Made by a program: the position numbers and the translations under genes. From the NCBI GenBank assembly GCA_037176845.1, contig JAYKXP010000291.1, positions 1 to 34,586 on the forward strand: a DNA stretch of 34,586 bases. Direction: 5' to 3'. This DNA is from Paramarasmius palmivorus (taxonomy: Eukaryota > Basidiomycota > Agaricomycetes > Agaricales > Marasmiaceae). Shown in pieces: positions 22,866-32,181 of this stretch; the stretch's first letter is position 1; each line of letters begins with the position of its first letter. Below the pieces are notes generated by a model. That model did no database searches and had not been told where the DNA came from. It worked only from the letters and a program-made list of their open reading frames with translations.

Positions 22866-23359
22866 GGCTGGCGTGGGGCTTGGTTTGGTCAGGGCTAGTG
22901 TTTCAGCACGGGGAGGGCTTTGCTCACCTGGTGGTGTCTTCCCAAGAGCGTGGGTTTGCCAATTGCCTTGCTCTGTTTTATGTACGTTTGCAAGCGACTC
23001 GTGCTTTCCTTGAGGTCGCTCGCCTGGTGGGAGGTAAGCGGAGCCTCATGTTCCCTTTGACCTCCATGGCAAGGCTGAGCTTTTCCAGGTCCCACATCTT
23101 GAATTCGCCAGGCCCACAACTTGAATTCACAAGACCCCCGAAGGGCTGCGCGTGCTGCAAACTGCACACGCAGAGTGGGCTGTGGTAAGTGGGTTGCGTG
23201 GGAAATCAACGTGAATTTTCCCAAACATCATAGTCACGTGCAAAATTTCTGAATTAAGACGGAAGGGTACAGAATAACAAAGCCTGCATAGTTATGGGCC
23301 TGCTGTCGCCGTGCAAAGCGCAATTTACCAAGAAAAGAGAAACTGGGTTTTAAGTACCC
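22866..23359. other. Intergenic between gene C and gene B
   Basis: 5' flank of gene C and 3' flank of gene B on the minus strand. It holds two close copies of an ACTTGAATTC/TCTTGAATTC word (about 23097-23128) in otherwise unremarkable DNA. No gene or mobile element supported. Confidence 0.5.
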
Positions 23360-24947
23360 CTACGTCGCAAAAAAACCCAGCTGAGACATGGTCGTTACCA
23401 ACCCGGACACTTCTTCCAACGGCCTATCTCCCGGATGTGCGCGGAAGCTCTGCACCAGCCTCATGCCCTCATCCCTGCTAGTTGAGACGTCCGCAGACCA
23501 TCGTATAATCTCTTGCTCGATTAGGGCAAGTAGAGGCAATAGAGAGGGGTAGGCCCCATAGTAGATGCTGAAAGTCAGCCAGTAGCATCCTTGGTTGCAG
23601 GGGATAAGGCCTCCTCCTCCACAGATAGGAACCCAGGTGCCTGGGCCAACTGCACGCCACACTCCAGAGTCTGCAAAGCCTGATGTGAGCGAGCTCGTTT
23701 TGTGCTATTGAGTGGGCTACTGACCTGGAAGCGTGACGCTAACGATGCCAGGATTGGCCTTTTGAAGTGATTCCAAGAAGTTCCAACCCTGATCCCAGTC
23801 TCCGTGGTAACCGTCGACATGCCCCCAAACCAGCTTGTTAAGTCGGGTTAGCCTCCTACAGCAGGCAAGGGCAGCTTCTCCGGCTGCCTAGGGTGAAGAG
23901 CAGCGGTTAGTTCAGGAAGGCTGGGGCGATGGCTGCGACTAACCTGATCACTCAGCTCTGGCTCTCCAAAGGCAACAGCGCGATCCCCTGATAGGAGAAT
24001 CGTAAGCCAGACTAGGTTTGGAAAAAGCTCTTCCACCACAGGGAACAGCCCTTGCCCGTCATCATGGGCAATCAGAGATAACTCGACCATAGCGGCCCCG
24101 CAAGTGGTCTGTAGCTGCTGTACCATAGCCATCACGTTGTCGGAAGACGTTTCAGGAGGCGCATGAAAGCTCCGCAGCAAAGGAGCTCCTCCGCGAAAAA
24201 TTCGATAGAGCATGCGTCTAGGCACCGAGGCATGTAAGAGCGCCGGATATGAGGGCTCTGGACCCAGGAATTCGCCCACTTCCTCGCCGCAGAGAGTCAG
24301 CAGCCGGATGTTTGAGGAGTGCTTCGCTATGAATGACTGAATTTCCTGGGTGATCGCTCCGTAGTACTCGAACTCTTCAAGCCAGGGGAGTTTGATTTGG
24401 CGAAGGATGGTGTGAAGCGCCCCTCGATCCTCCCAAGAGCAAGTCGTTCTCAAATGAAGGATGCGCAGTTTGCACATGGCTTGAAGCCCGCTCGTAACGT
24501 CCCAGATTACGCTGAAGAGGTTCAAGTCGAAGCTAGGGAAAGGCTCGGTTAGTGAATGGGTTAAAAGAATCTCGGCGTAAGGGCTCACTTTAGCTCGATG
24601 TGTACATCGCGTACTAAACCCGCCAGGTGCGGCTTTGCTGCCATTAGCCTCAAGCATTGGATCATGCGTCGACGACGCTCCCCAGGCAAGTATATCTCTT
24701 CGAAAAACTTTCGCTCGGCAGCTGCTCCTATCTTCCTGCTGATAAGACGGTGCTTGGCGTGCATGGCGAGGTGAAATGGGTCTTTGGCGTCTGCGTTGGC
24801 GTGGTAGAATATTAAATCCCATAGTTCAACGGCTATTTCAGCTGGTTGCCGTCGTTTCGTAACGGTGACAAAGTCTTGAGCAATGGGGGATAGTGCAGCC
24901 TTTTGCATGGGTGAAGGCAATGAAAGCTCAGGCGAGGTGCTCTGCAA
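23360..24947 (-). CDS. F-box-like gene B, intact, 473 aa (paralogue of gene A)
   Basis: Minus-strand exons are 24947-24589, 24532-23944, 23887-23725 and 23670-23360. Introns are 54-57 nt with GT..AG ends. The sum of 1422 nt is 473 codons plus TAG. The N-terminal helix-rich segment (AVELWDLIFYHANADAKDPF at about residues 39-58) resembles a degenerate F-box, followed by VRDVHIELK and a leucine-rich middle (CKLRILHL, LPWLEEFEYYGA, LFPNLVWLTILL). The C-terminus has GTWVPICGG...GCYWLTFSIY, also present in gene A. Exon phases are the same as in gene A, showing a tandem duplication interrupted by gene C. Function is unknown beyond likely protein-protein recognition. Confidence 0.82.
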
Positions 24948-25318
24948 GAGTTAAATAGCTCTTGGTTGGTCATTTTCCCTTGTCATTCTCGCCTGTATGC
25001 GACTTTATCTCCGGTTAAAGTCGGCAACTCCTGCGGCATGGGCCGACGGCATGGTAGTTGGCGGGCATAGGGCAGGAAAGGCTGAGCTCTCCTGGTTAAC
25101 GGCGCTGTTCTTATGCCGCAGCCGGGCGTGCTGCACGACTCGAAGGCATCTTGACATCACCAGTGGTCTTGCCCGAGCTCTGGCCCTCCTACGTTCGCTG
25201 GGCGCTTCGTTCAAAGGCGTAAGGTGTGGTCCACGATGACGGTGTCGTTTTGGGCAAGGGGGGTGCATCGAATAGGATGAACCACCTGGTGTCGAAGAAT
25301 GTGTTGTCGTTGCTTCCA
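24948..25318. other. Intergenic, 5' flank of gene B and 3' flank of the kinase pseudogene
   Basis: A minus-strand frame (25319-25005) begins right after the kinase stop codon and is Arg/Ala/Ser-rich. It could be remnant of the basic C-terminal tail typical of casein kinase I, but the composition alone does not prove this. Nothing else recognised. Confidence 0.4.
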
Positions 25319-25472
25319 TTAGCTCTCGCGAGCGAAGTAAAGGCGGAAGAGTTTACGAAGGTAAGGGCAGCAGTGAGATCCGGGAACCGATAGACAAGGA
25401 ATAGATGCGTGAACCAGGTAATGAGCGTGCGATCGATGAGATATTAAAGAAACAGGATGGGTGGTGATGGTC
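25319..25472 (-). pseudogene. Casein kinase I pseudogene, C-terminal fragment
   Basis: On the minus strand the frame resumes outside P2 as ITTHPVSLISH and continues to PYLRKLFRLYFARES followed by TAA (25321-25319). YLRKLFRLYFARE matches the casein kinase I motif YLRKLFRDLFVRE near the end of the kinase domain. The first residues align codon by codon, with many substitutions, to the GTARYASINTH segment that normally follows ENKNLT. Roughly 80 residues of the C-lobe between these parts are missing. It lies collinear with the N-terminal fragment at 28492-29100 and is in frame with it once P2 is removed. Confidence 0.72.
25466..25472 (+). repeat. Target-site duplication of P2, left copy (GATGGTC)
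   Basis: The same 7 bp occur at 28485-28491 at the opposite end of P2. An eighth base would be mismatched on either side. The repeats fall exactly where the kinase homology is interrupted (codons for LTI). Confidence 0.75.
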
Positions 25473-25488
25473 CAGCTGATGCAGCTAA

Positions 25489-26922
25489 ACTTCAACAATA
25501 GTGCTTGACAGTTATCAGAACGACTTTTGCAAATGTAGCGGACAACTACTTTAACAAAAGTAGAGGACAAGTAATCAAGGCAGATAAGAGGTACTGTCCG
25601 CTTTGGGTGCTTCTAAATTGGGAAGGATCATTCCCACACCTTCTGGAAAGGAAACAGGCCGCTTTTTTGAGATCTGGAGATGTTCCCACACCGCTTTTGG
25701 CATCCCAAAATGGAAGGTGCTCTTTCCATGATGTAACAGTGCGCTTTTTGGGCGCTTTTTTTGCGGAAAAATTATTCCCACACCTCCTGACATCATCTGG
25801 GTGCCTCCCTACTCCGCTTTTGGCTTCCCAAAATGGAAGGTGGCCTTACCTCATCATTTTCCACCTGGAATCAATGCATTGGGGGGCTATTGGGGCATGC
25901 TGGGGGGCTATAAAAATCGCATTTTTGAGGGAATATGTTCCAATATGTTCTAAAAGCATGCCCCTGCAATTGGGGGGCAGGGGAATGCAAAAAAAGCGGT
26001 CCAAATATGGTAATTCAGGAAAATGGCCTGTTGGATCTTGGGCTACAGGGCAGATATTGACATGGGGTAAGTTGGAGGACCTAGATACATTAAATACAAG
26101 CCTGGGGACACCCAATAGTACATAGATTAGTGGAATAATGGTGCTTAAATATCAAAAATACTGAAAATCTCCGAAATTAGGGGAATAAAATTACAGGATG
26201 GGATGTAGTGCAGCTGGGGCTTAGATATTGTAAATCAGAGATGATATATATGTCCCCTTGCCTCGTTTACAATCCTGGAGAGCTGCCTATTTTTCCAGAT
26301 TTATTACAGCTAAATTCGCTTTTTTTGGACATTGGTAATACTATACCACAGGGAATGATTGGGATGGGCTAATTCTTGTTCATAACCCACTATAGGGTGT
26401 ATAGATGATGAATATATACTTGCACAAGCACTCCTGTATGTGCAACACCTTGTTCAATCCAATGTATTGTACAGTTATGTAACACAGGCAGTAACACATG
26501 AATAGCACCTCAGGGAAGCATCCCAGCACCAAGGGGAGTTCAGAATCGAGTTCAGGCACTCAAAATACACTTTCCTACTATGAAAGCACATTTTTTGAAT
26601 ACATCTGTATGTTGCTACATAAAAAATACATAAAAAATCGCATTTTTAGGGATTTTTTTGTACTGGAGCATGGGGATTGCTCCTAAAATCACCAAAAATG
26701 AATGAGAGACCTTTCACTATGCATAGAACAGGAATATCAATTGCCTCCATGAATCCAATGACAGGAATCCATATGCCAGATGCATCAATTCTTGCACAAT
26801 TACAGAAAACATGTACTATGGATGTAGTATTGCAGGGATTGATCTGGGGGCTTGGGGAACCTCAAAATTGAACTCAGGATGAAAAATCAGTCAAGAATAT
26901 ATCCAGGTTTGAAGGAAATCCA
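25489..26922 (+). repeat. P2 left arm
   Basis: Inverse of 27035-28468. It contains a repeated module TTCCCACACC ... CCGCTTTTGGC ... CCAAAATGGAAGGTG (about 25684-25722 and 25774-25845) and GCGCTTTTTGGGCGC at about 25743. P2-specific variants (for example TGCACAAGCAC near 26422) are matched in the other arm. Confidence 0.92.
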
Positions 26923-27034
26923 TCCACAATTGACTTCAATATGCATATATCAAGTTAAATGCACAAGTATATGTGCAATATATGTTAACTATAAGCATAA
27001 AACTTGTCAGATACATATCTCAAGCTACAGTGAT

Positions 27035-28468
27035 TGGATTCCTTTCAACCCTGGACATATTCTTAACTGATTTTTCATCCTGAATTCGATTTTGAGGTTC
27101 CCCAAGCCCCCAGATCAATCCCTGCAATACTACATCCATAGTACATGTTTTCTGTAATTGTGCAGGAATTGATGCATCTGGCATATGGATTCCTGTCATT
27201 GGATTCATGGAGGCAATTGATATTCCTGTTCTATGCATAGTGAAAGGTCTCTCATTCATTTTTGGTGATTTTAGGAGCAATCCCCATGCTCCAGTACAAA
27301 AAAATCCCTAAAAATGCGATTTTTTATGTATTTTTTATGTAGCAACATACAGATGTATTCAAAAAATGTGCTTTCATAGTAGGAAAGTGTATTTTGAGTG
27401 CCTGAACTCGATTCTGAACTCCCCTTGGTGCTGGGATGCTTCCCTGAGGTGCTATTCATGTGTTACTGCCTGTGTTACATAACTGTACAATACATTGGAT
27501 TGAACAAGGTGTTGCACATACAGGAGTGCTTGTGCAAGTATATATTCATCATCTATACACCCTATAGTGGGTTATGAACAAGAATTAGCCCATCCCAATC
27601 ATTCCCTGTGGTATAGTATTACCAATGTCCAAAAAAAGCGAATTTAGCTGTAATAAATCTGGAAAAATAGGCAGCTCTCCAGGATTGTAAACGAGGCAAG
27701 GGGACATATATATCATCTCTGATTTACAATATCTAAGCCCCAGCTGCACTACATCCCATCCTGTAATTTTATTCCCCTAATTTCGGAGATTTTCAGTATT
27801 TTTGATATTTAAGCACCATTATTCCACTAATCTATGTACTATTGGGTGTCCCCAGGCTTGTATTTAATGTATCTAGGTCCTCCAACTTACCCCATGTCAA
27901 TATCTGCCCTGTAGCCCAAGATCCAACAGGCCATTTTCCTGAATTACCATATTTGGACCGCTTTTTTTGCATTCCCCTGCCCCCCAATTGCAGGGGCATG
28001 CTTTTAGAACATATTGGAACATATTCCCTCAAAAATGCGATTTTTATAGCCCCCCAGCATGCCCCAATAGCCCCCCAATGCATTGATTCCAGGTGGAAAA
28101 TGATGAGGTAAGGCCACCTTCCATTTTGGGAAGCCAAAAGCGGAGTAGGGAGGCACCCAGATGATGTCAGGAGGTGTGGGAATAATTTTTCCGCAAAAAA
28201 AGCGCCCAAAAAGCGCACTGTTACATCATGGAAAGAGCACCTTCCATTTTGGGATGCCAAAAGCGGTGTGGGAACATCTCCAGATCTCAAAAAAGCGGCC
28301 TGTTTCCTTTCCAGAAGGTGTGGGAATGATCCTTCCCAATTTAGAAGCACCCAAAGCGGACAGTACCTCTTATCTGCCTTGATTACTTGTCCTCTACTTT
28401 TGTTAAAGTAGTTGTCCGCTACATTTGCAAAAGTCGTTCTGATAACTGTCAAGCACTATTGTTGAAGT
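27035..28468 (-). repeat. P2 right arm
   Basis: Near-identical inverse of 25489-26922, with no net length difference. As in P1, the few arm differences concentrate beside the central spacer (26923-27034). Confidence 0.92.
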
Positions 28469-28484
28469 ATGGCTACATCTGGTG

Positions 28485-28491
28485 GATGGTC
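28485..28491 (+). repeat. Target-site duplication of P2, right copy (GATGGTC)
   Basis: Partner of 25466-25472. On the minus strand it reads GACCATC and overlaps the LT codons of the kinase ENKNLT motif. Confidence 0.75.
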
Positions 28492-29100
28492 AAGTTCTTG
28501 TTTTCTCTGTAAGGGGCATGAAGGCGTGTTTTGGGATCCCTGAACTTTTGGGCGAGACCGAAATCGATGACATTCACTTGGTTGCCGCGTTTTCTGATGC
28601 CCGTCAGGAAGTTGTCAGGTTTAATGTTACGACGGATGAAGTTGCGTGAGTGGATGTATTCGGTGCGGGAAATCTGATATGATGTGTCATGAGGGTCTAT
28701 ATAATGCTGTGAAACGCGGGCTTTATGACTTACGAGCTGGTCAGCAAGAAGGAGAACAGTTTTCAAGCTGAACTTTCGGTTGCAAAAGTCTAAGATATCC
28801 TCGAGGGAAGGACTGAGATAGTCGCACTAGGTGCCGAACCAACGCACGAAAGGAAAACCAACACCGCCGGTGAGGGTCTTGTACTCGAGCTGGAGGCGTT
28901 TGGCTTTGACTGATTCGAGCTTGGTGTTGATTTCCTTGCCAGAAACGATGCTGACACCCAGGTAGATATCGCCTGAAGAAATAAGACAGAACTCAATCAG
29001 TGACAAAGTCATGCGGCTATGAAGTTCCTCTACACACCAAAGGAGCCCGAGCCGATCTTCTTTCCCAGTTTCTACTTGCCACCGACACAGAAAGCATGGT
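28485..29100 (-). pseudogene. Casein kinase I pseudogene, N-lobe and catalytic-loop fragment
   Basis: Read on the minus strand: VGGK, an in-frame TAG in place of Phe/Tyr, then KLGKKIGSGSFG (glycine loop). An intron with GTGTGT..CAG ends follows, then GDIYLGVSIVSG, a lysine in NTKLESVKAK, TLTGGVGFPFVRWFGT, a second TAG where Glu is expected, a gap of about nine residues, and [21 protein letters not shown] 60-nt intron lies at 28733-28674. Next come [31 protein letters not shown] and ENKNLT. The HRD catalytic motif is RRN, so the catalytic Asp is lost. Together with two stops and an internal deletion (LEYKTL lacks ESKVY) this is a dead copy. Synteny of intron positions with a functional parent is likely but the parent is not in the window. 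Confidence 0.85.
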
Positions 29101-29667
29101 AGAAGAAGAAAAGAGCCAAAGATGAATTATGAAAAGCATGGTTTTATGGTGGTGCCATGCCGCCCAAACGCGTAATGGGATTTTTCGAGCGCCAGAAGCA
29201 ACGGAGACGCATTCTTATTCGGGCCTTGGGCAAAACGATTGGATGGGGACGGAGAGAGCAGAGGTTGAGGCTTTGAAGGCTTTCTGCGCTCGACGAAAGG
29301 GAAAAAGAACTGGCAGAATTCCCCGGTCTCTGATCTTTGTCTGATCTCGTGATTGAACTCCAGAACTCCAGGAGCCGGATCCTCCCGACGATCATGATGT
29401 TACCCGACGCCTTCGCTTGTTGGGCGCTGCTGGTCAGGCGCTGCTGGTAACAAACGTCGATGTTTGACCTGCGTTTGAATGTCATCTCCCGACCATAATA
29501 CCAAATTTCAAATGGGTTATCTTCAAAAGCAGATTTCTCCGCGTGGGAAAAGAGCCTACCCTTCTCTTCTACTAGTACCATCACCATGCTCCAACAAGAG
29601 GAACAATCTCCCCCTTCGTTCACCATCGTATGCAAGATTTCTATCCCTGTTAATCCGAAACCCAACC
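29101..29667. other. 5' flank of the kinase pseudogene
   Basis: Contains overlapping open frames on both strands (minus 29665-29144, 173 codons; plus 29479-29712) without recognisable domains. Base composition is ordinary host DNA. It probably includes the ancestral promoter and 5' UTR of the kinase copy, ending at the start of P3. Confidence 0.45.
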
Positions 29668-32072
29668 ACTTCAGTCACCCCCCATACAGGACCTAATAGG
29701 TCCATCCCTTGAGGTGAGCAGTTGGGCCTCTTAGGTGGGTTTTTTAGTTGTGGTTACCTCAATAGGCAACTACCTCTACCTTAAGCCTGCAATAGGGTAT
29801 TTTCCTGGAATTCAGCTAAATTGAGGTTTAGGCAGCTACCTATATAGTATAAAAGATTTCAAGCTATTGCCTGGGCTTTATTGGTAAATACCATATTTGT
29901 GTGACGTGACAGGGGGTGTCAGGGGTCCTGATTCTGAAAAATAGGCTATAAAATAGGCATTTATGCTCTGATATTGCTTTCAATTATTCTATTGATGCCT
30001 TTATCTTGTTTTAAGTGTTTATAAGACTTGGATAGTGTAAATCCTATATAATTGTGCCTATTTCTCATTAAATAGCATGCTCTCCAATATAGGCTATACA
30101 AATGTAAATGTGACATATAAAATGCTATTGAGTATTGATATTAGACATAATAATCAGAGTAAAATAATATAAAACTCTAACCACAAAAAGCAGCACAGTA
30201 TTTACTATTAGTAGCTTAAAATATAGATGCTAACACTATAAAACTGTAATCTTATCAATTTGGTGAGTATTATAGGTAGCTATCTGTAAATTGAAAGCAG
30301 ATATCTGATTCCATATAACTTAAGAATCTCTATCTATCATTTAAAAATAAGATAGGTAGCAACCTGTATTCTCTAGGCACTTGCTTTAATATAAATGGTG
30401 TCTACCATAGCTCATAGGTATATACCTTGAGTTAGTCTATACTATAGGTAATTACCTGAAAGTGATGTGGGTAACAGGTAGTAACCTATATCTTTCAGGT
30501 ATCTGCCCTAACATCAATGTATCTACCACAGATCTCAGGTAGTTGCCTCAGGCTCTTTTAGACTACAGGTAATTACCTCAAAGCTATATAAGTGACAGGT
30601 GTTTGCCTGAGATAGATATATAAAATAATACATATATTATTATACTTTCTATAATCCAAAACAGGCAAGGACCCAGAGGAATTCATGAATTAATTTTTTA
30701 CATACTTTATGGCGCTTTTTTGGGCGCTTTTTTAACAGGAAAATAATTCCCACCCCTTCTGACATCATTTAAACATTATTTTAAAGTTATTTTAGAGTTT
30801 TTGAGCGCTTTTTGAGCGCTTTTTTTAATGGAAAATTATTCCCACCCCTTCTGACATCATTTGAGATCTTCTCCACTCCGCTTTTTTGGTCCCAAAATAG
30901 AAGGTGCTCTTACCTCACTATTTTCTACCTGGAATCAATGCATTGGGGGGCTATTGGGGCATGCTGGGGGGCTATAAAAATCACATTTTTGAGGGAATAT
31001 GTTCTAATATGTTCTAAAAGCATGCTACTGCAATTGGGGGGCAGGAGAATGCAAAAAAAGCGGTCCAAATATGGTAATTCAGGAAAATGGCCTGTTGGAT
31101 CTTGGGCTACAGGGCAGATATTGACATGGGGTAAGTTGGAGGACCTAGATACATTAAATACAAGGCTGGAGACACCAAATAGTACATAGATTAGTGGGAT
31201 AATGGTGTTTAAATATCAAAAATACTGAAAATCTCTGAAATTGGGGGAATAAGATTACAGGATGGGATGTAATGCAGCTAGGGCTTAGATGTTGTGGAAC
31301 AGAGATGATATATATGTCCCCTTGCTTTGTTTACAATCCTGGAGAGCTGCCTATTTTTCCAGATTTATTACAGCTAAATTCACTTTTTTTGGACATTGGT
31401 AATACTATACCACAGGGAATGATTGGGATAGGCTAATTCTTGTTCATAACCCACTCTAGGGTATACAGATGATGAATATATACTTGCCCAAGCACTCCTG
31501 TATGTGCAACACCTTGTTCAATCCAATGTATTGTACAGTTATGTAACACAGGCAGTAATACATGAATAGCACCTCAGGGAAGCATCCCAGCACCAAGAAG
31601 AGTTGAGAATCGAGTTCAGGCACTCAAAATACACTTTCCTACTATGGAAGTACATTTTTTGAATACATCTGTATGTTGCTACATAAAAAATCACATTTTT
31701 AGGGGTTTTTATGCACTGGAGCATGGGAACTGCTCCTAAAATCACCAAAAGTGAATTAGAGACTGCTCACTATGCATAGAACAGGAATATCAATTGCCTC
31801 CATGAGTCCCATGACAGCAAACCATATGCCAGATGCATCAATTCTTGCATAATTACAGAAAACATGTAATATTGATGTAGTATTACAGGGAGTGATCTGG
31901 AGGCTTGGGGAACCTCAAAATCGAATTCAGGGTGCAAAAACACCTAAGAAATGTCCTAGGGATTAAAGGAATTCAGTTACTGTAGCTTGACATATGTCCA
32001 AGTTATCTTTATAGGCTTATGTGTAAAGTACTTGCAATCAATCTTTAACTTGGATTGTCTGACCTTTTCATT
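29668..32072 (+). repeat. P3 left arm
   Basis: Inverse of 32182-34586. Two GCGCTTTTT pairs occur (about 30712 and 30803). Only one CpG is present in 29701-30660 (at 29905). Near the centre (31980-32072) the palindrome extends into sequence whose counterpart in P1 and P2 is part of the unpaired spacer. Confidence 0.9.
29750..30620 (+). repeat. Subterminal array of short palindromes AGGTA(n)TACCT in P3 left arm
   Basis: A dozen or so interspersed units such as AGGCAGCTACCT, AGGTAGCTATCT, AGGTAGCAACCT, AGGTATATACCT, AGGTAATTACCT (twice), AGGTAGTAACCT, AGGTAGTTGCCT and AGGTGTTTGCCT, spaced roughly 40-100 bp and densest at 30285-30610. Each is nearly self-complementary. Interspersed subterminal motifs are usual binding sites for transposases of several DNA-transposon superfamilies; that role here is inference. 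Confidence 0.8.
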
Positions 32073-32181
32073 TAGGTCTTCCAGACCATTAGACCACCCT
32101 AGAACTAGCAATACCAACTCTATGACATTAGAATATGAAGTATATAATACAATTTGGTGTCTAGTTGATCTCAGAATGCTT

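Larger units (their letters stand above)
25473..28484. mobile_element. Palindromic foldback element P2 (3012 bp)
   Basis: Arms of about 1.4 kb (25489-26922 and 27035-28468) surround a 112-nt spacer. Mirrored coordinates sum to exactly 53957 from end to end. The strong repeat starts ACTTCAACAATAGTGCTTG. Outside it the outer 16 bp are only partly matched (CAGCTGATGCAGC versus CACCAGATGTAGC). A 206-codon frame (25505-26125 and its mirror 28452-27832) has an identical translation in both arms but no domain, and reads as an accidental frame. The core is homologous to P1 and P3 from about 25741 inward; the outer 270 bp are not. It is inserted in a casein kinase I pseudogene with a 7-bp target duplication. 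Confidence 0.9.

Noticed and set aside
23360..24822. A start for gene B inside the second exon (frame opening near 24822)
   Set aside because: The upstream exon 24947-24589 splices in frame, has an ATG and is conserved in gene A.
25005..25319. 104-codon minus-strand frame as a separate gene after the kinase fragment
   Set aside because: Arg/Ala/Ser-rich low complexity; at best a remnant of the kinase tail.
25505..28452. 206-codon frames in both P2 arms and the mirrored 107-, 87-, 86- and 62-codon frames in P1, P2 and P3
   Set aside because: They are mirror copies of repeat DNA, partly overlap on opposite strands and contain no domain. Conservation follows from arm identity, and frames shift between elements.
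29740..30620. CRISPR-like array
   Set aside because: The repeated units are 12 bp, imperfect, unevenly spaced and mirrored in the opposite arm; the genome is eukaryotic.
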